A stretch of DNA of 64,000 nt from Candidatus Poribacteria bacterium (GCA_022827185.1 JAJDTM010000038.1:62001-126000); one strand, 5' to 3'; shown: positions 25,591 through 34,519, counted from the first letter of the stretch. Numbers and translations are program-made. Notes: a model not told the origin generated them from the letters alone.

Positions 25591-26805
25591 ATGGAAAAAC
25601 AGTTCAAAGTTAGAGCAGCGCATTGCGACTACCGCGCAACAGAAGAGGAAATTTATCAAACGCTCCGCCGCATCACCGATCCGCTCACCCGTGCTTGGAA
25701 ACCGATTGAGAACGCCAAGAAGGTGGTCATGAAATTCAATATGATGAAGCCACCTGAGCGGATTATCTATTACGAGGGGCGACGCAGGGAATTAGTGGAT
25801 GATGCCACCTGCCGTGCCGTCCTGCGGTTGATTAAGGAGCATACCACGGCGCAGCTTGTCGCGACCGACACGAATCCGTATACCCACGGACACCGGATGC
25901 CGCCCGATTTCAACTACTTACACCATTTGAAAGAATTTGATGTGCAGTTCGTCGATTCCAACCTACCACCGTTCAAGGACTACGATGTTCCCGGTGGCGG
26001 TTCAATGTTCGATCGCTATACACTGAGTGCCTGTTTTGACGATGCTGATGCAGTCGTCTCCGTGGCGAAGATGAAGAACCACGCCTTCATGGGGATCACG
26101 CTATGCACGAAAAACCTGTTCGGATTACCGCCGATGCTGCTTCCTGAAGGTAGGACACGCAGCTACTACCATCATCTCATCCGTCTCTCCTATGTGCTTC
26201 CAGACTTGGCACTCATCACGAAGCCGTGCCTCAATATCATCGACGCGTTGACCGGACAATGGGGACGCGAGTGGGGCGGCGAAGGCAGAATCTGCAACGC
26301 ACTCATCGCAGGCGATCACCCGATCTCTACGGATACTGTCGGCATGCACCTGATGGGACACGATCCGGCATCTGACTGGCCCACACCTCCTTTCAAACGC
26401 GATCGGAACCATATCCTCATCGCAGCACAACGCGGATTCGGCACTGTTGATCTCGATGAAATCGATTGGGAGAGCGAAGTCACGGCACCCTTAGCGGAAT
26501 TTGATTCTGTTGAAACGGATACGCAAGAAACGGTCGCGAACTGGCGACGGACGACGTGTGAGCAGGGATTAATCTATCAAGAGAATCAGAAAGACCTTAT
26601 CGACCGGTATCGTGATGACTTCATTTACATGCAAGGCGGTGAAGTCGTCTGGAGCGGACCGGATCCGTCGAATCTCGGTAGCCGTCGGCAACTGAGTGGT
26701 GAAAAGAAGGACAGCGCACTCTGGCTCAAACTCGTTGATGCCGAAGAACACGAAGGCGAACGTTTCAACGTCTATGAGGAGTGCCTGAAAACCTTTGCTG
26801 CATAG
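25591..26805 (+). CDS. DUF362 domain protein
   Basis: 404 residues from the second ATG (GGAGACC lies just before it; an ATG 4 codons upstream is also possible). The DUF362 core is visible: VVMKFNM near the start, TNPYTHGHRMPPDF, DDADAVVSVAKMKNHAFMGIT and CTKNLFGLPPM, then a LIAGDHPISTDTVGMHLMGHDP segment. DUF362 proteins are often fused to ferredoxin domains; no CxxCxxC cluster is seen here. Function is unknown, possibly in redox or cofactor biology. It is separated from the downstream PhyH gene by hairpins. Confidence 0.75.
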   Translation: MEKQFKVRAAHCDYRATEEEIYQTLRRITDPLTRAWKPIENAKKVVMKFNMMKPPERIIYYEGRRRELVDDATCRAVLRLIKEHTTAQLVATDTNPYTHGHRMPPDFNYLHHLKEFDVQFVDSNLPPFKDYDVPGGGSMFDRYTLSACFDDADAVVSVAKMKNHAFMGITLCTKNLFGLPPMLLPEGRTRSYYHHLIRLSYVLPDLALITKPCLNIIDALTGQWGREWGGEGRICNALIAGDHPISTDTVGMHLMGHDPASDWPTPPFKRDRNHILIAAQRGFGTVDLDEIDWESEVTAPLAEFDSVETDTQETVANWRRTTCEQGLIYQENQKDLIDRYRDDFIYMQGGEVVWSGPDPSNLGSRRQLSGEKKDSALWLKLVDAEEHEGERFNVYEECLKTFAA

Positions 26806-26816
26806 TTTAGACTCGT

Positions 26817-26842
26817 TTGGCGAGGTCTCTGTGCCTCGCCTA
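26817..26842 (+). terminator. Hairpin after the DUF362 gene
   Basis: GGCGAGG (26819-26825) and CCTCGCC (26834-26840) form a 7-bp stem extended by flanking A/T pairs, 14 bases after the stop codon. No long T-run follows. A second GCCCCGTAGGGGC palindrome lies near 26988-27000. Confidence 0.45.
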
Positions 26843-27038
26843 AACCGAAAGCAGGTAAATTCGGTTTCAAACCACACTGGGTTTACCCACAAGAATGTGC
26901 ATCGTAAAACGATAAAGTCCCGTAGGGCTTATTTGCTTGGGCATTTCTTCAGCATCTGTGTAGAAAAAGTTAAAATAAAAGAAGAAAGCCCCGTAGGGGC
27001 GGCATCTGCAGCGCATTTGAGGTCAAGGAGAGTTCAAA

Positions 27039-27791
27039 ATGGGTATCACCGACGCAGAAAAGAAGCAATTGGACGAACAAGGATGTATTGTTATTCCAGA
27101 TGTGCTTTCCGACGAAGAAATCAAAGTATACAGAACCGATATACTCCGATTGGCGGAAGAGGAGAAGCAGAACGGGTTGGCGCGTCAACATACCGACGGC
27201 TATGGACAGCATGTCCGCTGGTTAGTCAACAAAGGCGAGATGTACGAGCAACTCGTTGCCAGACCCAAGGTGATGCCCTACTTTGAACATCTCCTCGGTC
27301 CTGATTACACCCTCAGCACGCTTACCTCCAACATCATTGATCCCGGCGCGCCTGACGGTGGCTATCACGTTGATAGCGTGTTAGGATCTATGCCAGAACC
27401 GTTACCAAGTTTCCCACTGGTTGCCAACAGTCTCTGGCTCCTTGACGATTTCACACCGGAGAACGGCGGCACACGCCACGTACCGGGTATCCATCTCCAG
27501 AGAATTAAACCGTCTCCCGGCACCACTCACCATCCCAATGAGGTTCGACTCTCAGCCCCAAAAGGTTCCGTGTTCCTCTTCAACGGTGCCATCTGGCATT
27601 CCGCCGGTGCTAACAGGACCGATCGGCAGCGCATTGCGTTAATCTGTTTCTGTTGTCGTTCCTTTATCAAACCGATGTTCGACTTCGTGCATCACATCAA
27701 GCCGGAAGTCGTCGAACGCGCCACCCCGATCATGCGCCGCATCTACGGCTTCGATTCGCAACCCCAACCGCCAGATCAGCCTACACGGTAA
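27039..27791 (+). CDS. PhyH family dioxygenase
   Basis: 250 residues, a short PhyH with AAGGAG 8 bases before the ATG. Fe ligands are H110-x-D112 (GYHVDSVL) and H187 (AIWHSAGANRTDRQR), with R196 likely binding 2-oxoglutarate; the GGTRHVPGIH strand corresponds to the PGSH segment. Not closely related to the tandem paralogues at 3863/4713 or 29982/30896. Substrate unknown. Confidence 0.85.
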   Translation: MGITDAEKKQLDEQGCIVIPDVLSDEEIKVYRTDILRLAEEEKQNGLARQHTDGYGQHVRWLVNKGEMYEQLVARPKVMPYFEHLLGPDYTLSTLTSNIIDPGAPDGGYHVDSVLGSMPEPLPSFPLVANSLWLLDDFTPENGGTRHVPGIHLQRIKPSPGTTHHPNEVRLSAPKGSVFLFNGAIWHSAGANRTDRQRIALICFCCRSFIKPMFDFVHHIKPEVVERATPIMRRIYGFDSQPQPPDQPTR

Positions 27792-28052
27792 TCGCGTTCC
27801 ATTGGTGAGGCTCCTAATTTCGCTTAACTCACACAATTGGTAAGGGTGCTTAGTTTTACTAAATTCTTTCCCTAGAAGCCAATGGCTATCTAGCAAAATA
27901 GTGTACTGCCGATACGACACGCCAATAGCTGGCAAACATAACTTCCAGTCTGCGGGAATTCGGACCACAAATGAAGATTTCTGATGAAAAATCTCTGGAC
28001 GTGTGTTAAACTGTTAGAAAAGCAGTTTGAACCAAACCATTAATTACCAGTT

Positions 28053-28064
28053 AAAGTTAACTTT
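28053..28064. promoter_or_regulatory. Palindrome upstream of the methyltransferase
   Basis: AAAGTTAACTTT is a perfect 12-bp palindrome about 70 bases before the ATG at 28135 and overlaps a TTGACT -35-like hexamer. It could be a controller or autoregulatory site for the restriction-modification genes. The rest of 27792-28134 shows nothing else. Confidence 0.35.
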
Positions 28065-28134
28065 GACTTTTTGTGTATATGTGTAATGTTTCCAACCGAA
28101 TCAACAGACTCTGGAAATCATCGAGGAGATCCGT

Positions 28135-29025
28135 ATGCCCCAAAAACACATGTCAATTGAGGGAGAAAATTATCGGTTCTATAATACTTCATGCCTAGAC
28201 CTGTCGGAATGTGAGGACAATTCTATTGCTCTTACGATTACCTCACCACCTTATTGGAATGCTATCGACTATGACACCCATACGAATGATAACAAAGCAT
28301 GGTATCGGGAGCGCAACTACGATGGGCTTGGCAAAACCTATGAGGATTGGCTTGATACACTCAAACAAGTATTCTCTGAGGTTCACAGAACCACAATTGA
28401 TGGTGGGTTTTGTGCTATCGTTATCGGGACAATTCTGCATAAGGGAAAACACTATCCAGCACCATTTGACTTAACAAGCCAATTAAGCCAAACCGACTGG
28501 AATTTTCACCAAGATATAATCTGGAATAAAGTGACAGGTGGCGTAAGGCGTGCTGGCTCATTCATTCAACATCAGAAACCAGGTTATTATTATCCAAACA
28601 TAATGACCGAATACATCTTGATATTTCGCAAGGGAAATAAACCTAGATACGGTTCACAACCTGCACTCCCGATAGATGATGTCTTCAAACGTGATATAGC
28701 CAACTCGATATGGCATATCGCGCCTGTACCTCCTAAAACAATTGACCATCCTTGTCCCTTTCCAGACGAACTCGTAAGACGCTTGGTATTGCTCTATTCT
28801 GAAAGAGGAGATGAAATACTCGACCCATTTTTAGGTAGTGGACAAACAGCTCGTGGGGCTTTGAGATTTAAACGCAAATGTGTTGGATATGAGATTGAAT
28901 CCAAATATATCGAATTAGCGCGTCAACGGTTGTATGAAGAACCACGACGGAAATATCATCTGCTACCGAAAGTTGAAAAACATGCCGTGGAATCCGAAAA
29001 TCAACTTGTAATGTTTGAATCGTAA
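28135..29025 (+). CDS. DNA methyltransferase (beta class, N4-cytosine or N6-adenine)
   Basis: 296 residues; GAGGAG precedes the ATG by 6 bases. The catalytic motif IV TSPPY is at residues 36-40 and the AdoMet motif I DPFLGSG at 230-236, i.e. motif IV before I, the beta-class order. The S-P-P-Y form is typical of m4C enzymes, but m6A cannot be excluded. The C-terminus (LAxQR) fits the AdoMet-binding helix end. It is 15 bases from the next gene, the likely cognate restriction enzyme, so this is a probable type II restriction-modification pair. Confidence 0.88.
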   Translation: MPQKHMSIEGENYRFYNTSCLDLSECEDNSIALTITSPPYWNAIDYDTHTNDNKAWYRERNYDGLGKTYEDWLDTLKQVFSEVHRTTIDGGFCAIVIGTILHKGKHYPAPFDLTSQLSQTDWNFHQDIIWNKVTGGVRRAGSFIQHQKPGYYYPNIMTEYILIFRKGNKPRYGSQPALPIDDVFKRDIANSIWHIAPVPPKTIDHPCPFPDELVRRLVLLYSERGDEILDPFLGSGQTARGALRFKRKCVGYEIESKYIELARQRLYEEPRRKYHLLPKVEKHAVESENQLVMFES

Positions 29026-29040
29026 ACATAAAAAAAAACA

Positions 29041-29739
29041 ATGAAACAAAACGAACAGATGTATTTGTTCCAGGAGACCGAATACTACCGAAAAACAGAT
29101 GGAGACACGATGAGCTTCAATATAGAAAAGAACTGTTTCAAACGCTTGAAGGATAAGATGGATAACACTGCGAAAGCAGAATACGAGTCAGGAGTAAAAC
29201 TCGCTATCACAAGGTATAACACTACGCTTCGTGAGAATCGGTTTATAGTTGGTGGTATAGTCGAGATTTTCACTTTAGCCTTAATGCGGTCTGCTGGGAT
29301 AGAAATAGAGGCGTGTGGTAAAGAGGCAGTTCGTGGCGACTTGAAACTTCCTGGTGGAGAGATGTTTTCATTAAAAACTTCTTTTACAGAAAGATCAAAT
29401 ATTACTCTTATCAATAAAATGGGCGATAGCGATAGAACATGGCAAACGGCAACTCTGTTTGTTTTAGCCAATCGAGGTATTATTTATGGTGACCCAACAA
29501 TGATAATGGAGGACGATTTAAGTCAGTCTGGAGACAGATTGGATATAAAACGCAGAGCTCTTAATCGATTTTCCCAGGACCCATCGAATCTCATAGAAAT
29601 GAACATTCCTCTAAAACCACCTCTGGAGAAGAATAGCTCTGATGACATAGAAAGCATCGCTATTGCTATAGAATTGATGAACGAACTAAAAATGGTGAAA
29701 CTACTCAGTCATATTACAGAAAGCTGGACTGCGAGGTAA
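29041..29739 (+). CDS. Probable type II restriction endonuclease
   Basis: 232 residues from the first ATG, or 209 from the ATG at 29110, which has a GGAG ribosome-binding site 5 bases away and is my preferred start. No signal or membrane segment. A segment GDLKLPGGEMFSLKTSFTE resembles a PD-(D/E)xK core with S in place of the (D/E) before the lysine; it is followed by LINKMGDSDRTWQTATLFV and a helical C-terminus. Assignment is by position next to the methyltransferase, not by a recognised family. A DNA-repair nuclease is an alternative. Confidence 0.6.
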   Translation: MKQNEQMYLFQETEYYRKTDGDTMSFNIEKNCFKRLKDKMDNTAKAEYESGVKLAITRYNTTLRENRFIVGGIVEIFTLALMRSAGIEIEACGKEAVRGDLKLPGGEMFSLKTSFTERSNITLINKMGDSDRTWQTATLFVLANRGIIYGDPTMIMEDDLSQSGDRLDIKRRALNRFSQDPSNLIEMNIPLKPPLEKNSSDDIESIAIAIELMNELKMVKLLSHITESWTAR

Positions 29740-29769
29740 TCTTACGTACCTTATAAAGTTTTTTCTTTT

Positions 29770-29981
29770 TAGTGTCTCTCAACCATTGCCTGTTTAGTGT
29801 GCCCTACGTTACGGTAGGTTTACCGGAAGCTTTGACCGCTAACGCGTCTCTCATATTCACCGTGATGTCCTGTGTCTCATTCTCAGTCAACGCCTAGCTG
29901 AAAATCGAGATCTCATCAATCACACCCTCTACAAAGTCGCCTCTGAGTGCGTTCCAGCGTCCAATTCTTACCGATTCTATA
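29770..29981 (-). pseudogene. LamG-domain gene remnant
   Basis: Minus-strand translation gives IGRWNALRGDFVEGVIDEIS then IFS, the closing strands of a LamG/concanavalin domain (surface-binding module). An in-frame TAG follows where family members continue into an ALTENE-type helix, and the sequence after it still reads ALTENETQDITVNMRDALAV and then a GK-P segment with a second TAG in place of the usual Trp. Two stops and no start make this a decayed 3' end. It follows the stop of the PhyH gene at 29982. Confidence 0.6.
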
Positions 29982-30839
29982 TTATACTGAAACAGGTAGA
30001 ATATCGCGTTCGACTTCGTGGACCTTATCCGAGAAAGTCTCGCCTCGAATCCACATGACGGGTTGTCTCGTCCTGTTATTGCGGGCAGCAGGACGAGACC
30101 ATTCCGCTTGCGCGCTGAGGTAGTGAACAACATAACTGCGACGGAATCGTAGACTGTGATTGTCCGTACTCTTATGCAAGAGATGACTGTGGAACCAGAT
30201 TACCGCACCGGGCGGGACTTCCACGGCAACGCCGTCTGCGTCGCGGACACCGCGCGCCAACTTGAACTCTTGTTGCTGTGAACCCTCAAGATCGTCGTGT
30301 TCAAAAATATCCGATTTATGGCTACCCGGAACAACGTAGAGACATCCGTTCTCCCGATCCGCCGGATCAATAGCCGTCCACGTCCCGATTGTCGTCTCCG
30401 TCTTAAACCGATTGCGAAAGTAAAACTTGTCCTGATGCCACGGGAAACCGAGACCGATCTTGGGTGCCTTCCAGATAAACAGATTGTTGATGCCGAGGAT
30501 GTCTGGACCAAGGATGTCAACAAGTGGATCGGTTAAACGGGGATCGCGGACACGAGCAAGGAACTCCGGACAGTAGCAACTCGGATGATGAATCTTGTGT
30601 ATTCCATAGATGCCTTGTTTTTCTATTTTTCCGTCTCTGACGAGTGCGTTTTGATTGATATTTGTGGACGGGAACGGACGCTTTCCATCGACAACGTCTT
30701 CAGCGACTTGACGGAGCACATCGTTTTCCTCAGCAGTGAACACAGTCAAACGGACGAGATAGCCGTTTTCGTTCCAGTGTGCCAACTCGTCCGCGCGCAA
30801 GCCAAAAGTCCGTTCCTGCGGGACCGATTCTGTACGCAT
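29982..30839 (-). CDS. PhyH family dioxygenase, tandem paralogue A
   Basis: 285 residues; AGGAAA precedes the ATG. Fe ligands are H135-Q-D137 (PWHQDKFYF) and a C-terminal His in FHSHLLHKSTDNHS, with R233 in RFRRSY as the expected 2-oxoglutarate Arg. It is nearly identical in layout to the gene at 30896, both starting MRTES.PQ.R and both with ENGCLYVVPGSHK-type segments, so this is a tandem duplication. It differs at the C-terminus, with a longer, more basic insert before VMWIRGETF. Confidence 0.85.
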   Translation of the reverse strand: MRTESVPQERTFGLRADELAHWNENGYLVRLTVFTAEENDVLRQVAEDVVDGKRPFPSTNINQNALVRDGKIEKQGIYGIHKIHHPSCYCPEFLARVRDPRLTDPLVDILGPDILGINNLFIWKAPKIGLGFPWHQDKFYFRNRFKTETTIGTWTAIDPADRENGCLYVVPGSHKSDIFEHDDLEGSQQQEFKLARGVRDADGVAVEVPPGAVIWFHSHLLHKSTDNHSLRFRRSYVVHYLSAQAEWSRPAARNNRTRQPVMWIRGETFSDKVHEVERDILPVSV

Positions 30840-30895
30840 TCTGATTTCCTATTTCTGTAGTTATGGAAGTGAGCGAAAAGCCTCAAAGATTAGGT

Positions 30896-31741
30896 TTACC
30901 ATTCGGAAACGGGGATGACTTCGCGCGCAACCTCGTGAACCTTGTCGGGGAAAGTCTCACCGCGAACCCACATGACGCGCTGCCCCTTCCTACCGTTTGC
31001 CCACTCCGCTTTTGCACTGAGGTAATGGGAGACGAAGCTCCGACGAAACCGCAGGCTATGATTGTCCATGCTCTTATGCAGGAGATGGCTGTGGAACCAG
31101 ATCACCGCGCCGGGCGGCACCTCTACGGCGACACCGTCTTTATCACGTACCCCCTGTGCCATTTTGAATTCCCGTTGCTGTGAACCTTTGAGGTCGTCGT
31201 GTTGGAAAATATCCCATTTGTGGCTACCGGGAATAACGTAGAGACACCCGTTCTCACGATCCGCTGGGTCAATCGCTGTCCATGTGCCGACAGTTGTCTC
31301 TGTGTTAAATCGCGTGCGGAAGTAGAACTTATCTTGATGCCACGGGAAACCGAGACCAATCTTCGGGGCTTTCCAGATAAACAGTGTGTTGATACCGAGG
31401 ATGTCTGGACCGAGGATGTCAACAATCGGGTCGGTTAGACGCGGATCGCGTACACGTGTGAGGAATTCTGGGTCGTAGCAGCTCGGAAAATGGATCTTAT
31501 GCATCGCATAGATGCCTTGTTCCGCCGCTTTTCCATCTCTGACGAGTGCGTTCTGATCAATGTGTTCAGGCGGAAACGGACGTTTTCCGTCAACAATGTC
31601 TTCAGCGACTTGACGGAACGCGTCGTTCTCTTCAGCGGTGAATACGTCTAAGCGGACGAGGTAACCGTTCTCGTTCCAATATGCTAACTCGTCCGCGCTC
31701 AAGCCGAAGTGCCGATCCTGTGGCGTTGATTCTGTGCGCAT
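30896..31741 (-). CDS. PhyH family dioxygenase, tandem paralogue B
   Basis: 281 residues with AGGAG 7 bases before the ATG. Ligands are the same as in paralogue A: H135-Q-D137 and His222 (HLLHKSMDNH). Since the 56 bases between the two genes hold no promoter, the pair is probably one transcript. Substrate unknown. About 100 bases upstream, on the opposite strand, is a perfect sigma-54 promoter pointing away. Confidence 0.85.
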   Translation of the reverse strand: MRTESTPQDRHFGLSADELAYWNENGYLVRLDVFTAEENDAFRQVAEDIVDGKRPFPPEHIDQNALVRDGKAAEQGIYAMHKIHFPSCYDPEFLTRVRDPRLTDPIVDILGPDILGINTLFIWKAPKIGLGFPWHQDKFYFRTRFNTETTVGTWTAIDPADRENGCLYVIPGSHKWDIFQHDDLKGSQQREFKMAQGVRDKDGVAVEVPPGAVIWFHSHLLHKSMDNHSLRFRRSFVSHYLSAKAEWANGRKGQRVMWVRGETFPDKVHEVAREVIPVSEW

Positions 31742-31840
31742 CGCTATCTCCTATTTCTGAGTTTGCGGTAACGATGAAAAACTCGCTAAACCGCTATAAA
31801 AATAGTAGCACATTTGATGAAAAAGTCAAGAAAAATCAAT

Positions 31841-31856
31841 TGGCACGATAATTGCT
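31841..31856 (+). promoter_or_regulatory. Sigma-54 promoter upstream of the IsrB locus
   Basis: TGGCACG (31841-31847), ATAA and TTGCT (31852-31856) match the -24/-12 consensus at every position with GG and GC 10 bases apart. The predicted start near 31867 would give a leader of about 340 bases before the IsrB ATG. No other plus-strand gene lies between. Confidence 0.7.
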
Positions 31857-31899
31857 ACTATTGTCTCAGCACAAGGATTTTTAATTCACTCAAAATTGG

Positions 31900-32206
31900 C
31901 GTTCCACACTACTGATACTACGGAGCAGACCGCCCAATGTAGCCGAAAACTAAATTGTCCTTGATTGCCTAATGTTAGAAAAATAAACACATTAGAAAAG
32001 TCAGTGACCCAAGTTTGAGAACATGGGCTTGTGCAAAGCGTAGCCAGCGTCCACTTCACAAGTTAAACCGCTTTCTACAGTAAAATATCGTATTGTCCTA
32101 TGGTGGCACATAGAAGTATTTAGGATGCTCCCCAAGTCCTATATCAATGCCGACAATATGATCTGGATGGGGCAACATATACCCTTTGAAAGGAGACTAC
32201 AAACTT
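31900..32206 (+). ncRNA. Candidate omega-RNA of the IsrB element
   Basis: IscB/IsrB systems encode their guide RNA directly upstream of the protein. Here a non-coding stretch can fold an H-type pseudoknot: CTTGTG (32028-32033) with CACAAG (32057-32062), interlocked with AAAGCG (32035-32040) and CGCTTT (32069-32074). A CCCC/GGGG pair at about 32130-32172 can form a further long-range stem. Boundaries and guide cannot be set from one sequence. Confidence 0.4.
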
Positions 32207-33232
32207 ATGTTTGTGCCAGTAAAGACGAAAGACGGACAACAACTCATGCCTATGCACGCTGCGAGGGCGAGAAAACTTGTTAAGCGCGGTGAAGCAACAC
32301 CGTATTGGGATAATGGTATCTATTGTATCCGTCTCAATAAAGAGCCTTCGGATAGAGAAACACAAGAGATCGCTGTAGGGATAGACCCCGGCAGTAAGAA
32401 AGAGGGCTTTACTGTAAAGTCCGAATCTCATACTTACCTGAATGTGCAAGCAGACGCACACGATAAAGTCAGTAAGAAAGTTGCCAAGCGTCGTGAGTTG
32501 CGGAGAGGCAGACGCTCTCGTAAGTGTCCAAACCGAAAGCAGAAAAAGCATAACCTGTCTAATCGTAATCGTATCCCCGCAGGCACACGGGCAAGGTGGG
32601 ATTGGAAATTACGAGTATTGAGTTGGTTATCCAAACTATTTCCTGTTACATACGTCTGTGTTGAAGATATTAAGGCACGGAGTATAAAACGTGCTAAAAA
32701 GTGGAATCAGTCCTTTAGTCCACTTGAAGTAGGCAAGCAGTGGTTTTATTCTCAAATAGAAAAGAAGTGGCAACTCCTAACACTTCAAGGCTACGAAACA
32801 AAAGAGATACGCGATAGACTCGGACTCAAAAAGTCCTCTAATAAACTATCAGAAACCTTTGAAGCACATTGCGTAGACGCTTGGTGTCTCGCTTATCATA
32901 CTCTTGGTGGTTCAGATACACCTGATAACACAGATATATTCTGTATAGCACCTATACCTATCAAACGAAGGTGTCTACACAGGGAACAAAAATCAAAGGG
33001 TAGAAAACGAAACCGATATGGTGGCACAAGGTGTTTGAATACCGTTAAGAACGCACTCGTTAGACATACGAAGCATGGTTTACTCCGTGTTTCAGGACAC
33101 CAAAACGGAAAATTAACACTTAGTGAAATCAATACAAGCAAACAAGTCGTTCTTCAAGCAAAAGAAAAAGAATATACTATCTTGAAACAACTTAACTTCA
33201 AATATAGGGACGCGACTACATCCCAAACCTAA
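32207..33232 (+). CDS. IsrB-type RNA-guided nuclease homologue (RRXRR/RuvC, no HNH)
   Basis: 341 residues from an ATG with AAAGGAG 11 bases upstream (a TTG 7 codons earlier is rejected). The N-terminus carries the PLMP-type domain (DGQQLMPMHAARARKLVKRG). RuvC-I is VGIDPGSKKEGF (D60), the Arg-rich bridge helix is residues 91-116, RuvC-II is VCVEDIKA (E153) and RuvC-III is HCVDAWCLAY (H221, D224). Only about 65 residues separate RuvC-II from RuvC-III, with no HNH insertion, so it is an IsrB-like rather than IscB or Cas9-like protein, expected to nick one strand under guide-RNA direction. All catalytic residues are intact. No transposase gene is near, so the element is non-autonomous. Confidence 0.85.
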   Translation: MFVPVKTKDGQQLMPMHAARARKLVKRGEATPYWDNGIYCIRLNKEPSDRETQEIAVGIDPGSKKEGFTVKSESHTYLNVQADAHDKVSKKVAKRRELRRGRRSRKCPNRKQKKHNLSNRNRIPAGTRARWDWKLRVLSWLSKLFPVTYVCVEDIKARSIKRAKKWNQSFSPLEVGKQWFYSQIEKKWQLLTLQGYETKEIRDRLGLKKSSNKLSETFEAHCVDAWCLAYHTLGGSDTPDNTDIFCIAPIPIKRRCLHREQKSKGRKRNRYGGTRCLNTVKNALVRHTKHGLLRVSGHQNGKLTLSEINTSKQVVLQAKEKEYTILKQLNFKYRDATTSQT

Positions 33233-33284
33233 AGGATTGGGTCTTGTAGCGAAGATTAGATAAACACAAAATAACAGCCCTATG

Positions 33285-33335
33285 GCTAACTTCATTTCCA
33301 AACCTAAAAATTCAAGTGGAAAGGCTAAAGTTAGC
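33285..33335 (+). other. Strong hairpin downstream of isrB-like gene
   Basis: GCTAACTT (33285-33292) pairs with AAGTTAGC (33328-33335) and TTTCCA (33295-33300) with TGGAAA (33317-33322), a long interrupted stem 53 bases after the stop. IS200/IS605-type elements have subterminal hairpins, so it may mark the element's right end, or act as a terminator. Confidence 0.45.
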
Positions 33336-33397
33336 ATCACTGGTACGCTTGCTGAGAAGACAGCAGCGTTCGGTACTAACATACGGAGATTTTTAAG

Positions 33398-34519
33398 ATG
33401 AGAACCCTAACTTCAATCCTTTGCGGATTAATTCTTAGCGCATTACTCATTTTCGCAGTAAAACTGAGTGCCCCTGAAGTCCCAGAGGGGATGGTACTAA
33501 TCTCAGCAGGCGATGGTGTTGGCGCATTTTACATGGACGTGTATGAAGTCACCAACGCACAATACAGAAAATTTATTGATGCCAACCCGCAGTGGCAAAA
33601 AGACAAAGCCTTAACTTCAATTGTAGGGGATGATTACCTATCTGGATGGAACGGGAATATGTATCCAAAGGGAAAAGCGAACCATCCGGTGGTGAAAGTC
33701 AGTTGGTTCGCTGCCAAAGCCTACGCGGAATGGATGGGTAAAGAATTGCCAACAGAAGCCCAATGGGAAAGAGCAGCGCGCGGCACTTTGGAAGGCAAAA
33801 AATATCCGTGGGGCGACGCTGAGCCTCGCAAGAGAGCCAACTACAACCGTTACACCTCCAGCACAAGTTTCAGAGACCCGCCGACGAAAGAAGTCGGTAG
33901 TTATGCACCCAACAGATACGGTCTATACGACATGGCGGGCAACGTTGCAGAATGGTGCTCAGAAAGATTAGATGTTGACGATATCCACGGCAGGTATCAT
34001 AGGATGCGTGGCGGTTCTTGGTTTGGTGATGCCAAGGATATCCAAGTTGCAAAGAGAAGCCAACACCCTGTAAATGAGGGTATGGGAACCCTCGGTTTCC
34101 GTTGTGTCCTGCCAAAAACAGAGACGCAGTCGATGAAGGTTGCAACTGATATAGCTGCTTGGTTATCTGATGAGATGTGTGGTCAGTTTGATAGTGTATT
34201 CTATAGTGTGTCAAACGGTTATACTGTCCCTGTTAACCTTGATGCCAAACTCGCTGACATTGTGACGTACAATACCGGATATCCCCGAACATTTGAGCGG
34301 GAACTTATCCGTGTGCTACGTGAGGTCGGTCCCGAGGGCATTGAAGATATGCCGGACGAAGCACCGACGATCTACCATGATCTAATTCTTCGACTGTGGC
34401 GGCTCTATCTTGAAGTCCATTTCGAGCATAGCAATGAAAATGTCTTTGAGAAGCTGCGTTTCTTCAAGGAACGCGTTACAGAAAATGTAGACGACATTAT
34501 TTTCTCAGACGGCTGCTGA
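33398..34519 (+). CDS. FGE-sulfatase (SUMF1-like) domain protein
   Basis: 373 residues. The N-terminus is a signal peptide or anchor (MRTLTSILCGLILSALLIFA). A formylglycine-generating-enzyme-like C-type-lectin fold follows (about 30-245): FYMDVYEVTNAQYRKFI, HPVVKVSWFAAKAYAEWMGKE, LPTEAQWERAARG, YGLYDMAGNVAEWC and MRGGSWF...LGFRC. The active-site Cys pair of true FGE (near GGSW) is missing: the loop reads GGSWFGDAKDIQVAKRSQ. The 130-residue C-terminal extension is alpha-helical and unrecognised. It is therefore probably a binding or scaffold relative and cannot be assumed to activate the nearby sulfatases. Confidence 0.78.
   Translation: MRTLTSILCGLILSALLIFAVKLSAPEVPEGMVLISAGDGVGAFYMDVYEVTNAQYRKFIDANPQWQKDKALTSIVGDDYLSGWNGNMYPKGKANHPVVKVSWFAAKAYAEWMGKELPTEAQWERAARGTLEGKKYPWGDAEPRKRANYNRYTSSTSFRDPPTKEVGSYAPNRYGLYDMAGNVAEWCSERLDVDDIHGRYHRMRGGSWFGDAKDIQVAKRSQHPVNEGMGTLGFRCVLPKTETQSMKVATDIAAWLSDEMCGQFDSVFYSVSNGYTVPVNLDAKLADIVTYNTGYPRTFERELIRVLREVGPEGIEDMPDEAPTIYHDLILRLWRLYLEVHFEHSNENVFEKLRFFKERVTENVDDIIFSDGC

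Noticed and set aside
32207..33232. IscB or Cas9-like nuclease
   Set aside because: Only about 65 residues separate RuvC-II and RuvC-III, so there is no HNH domain; the IsrB form fits better.
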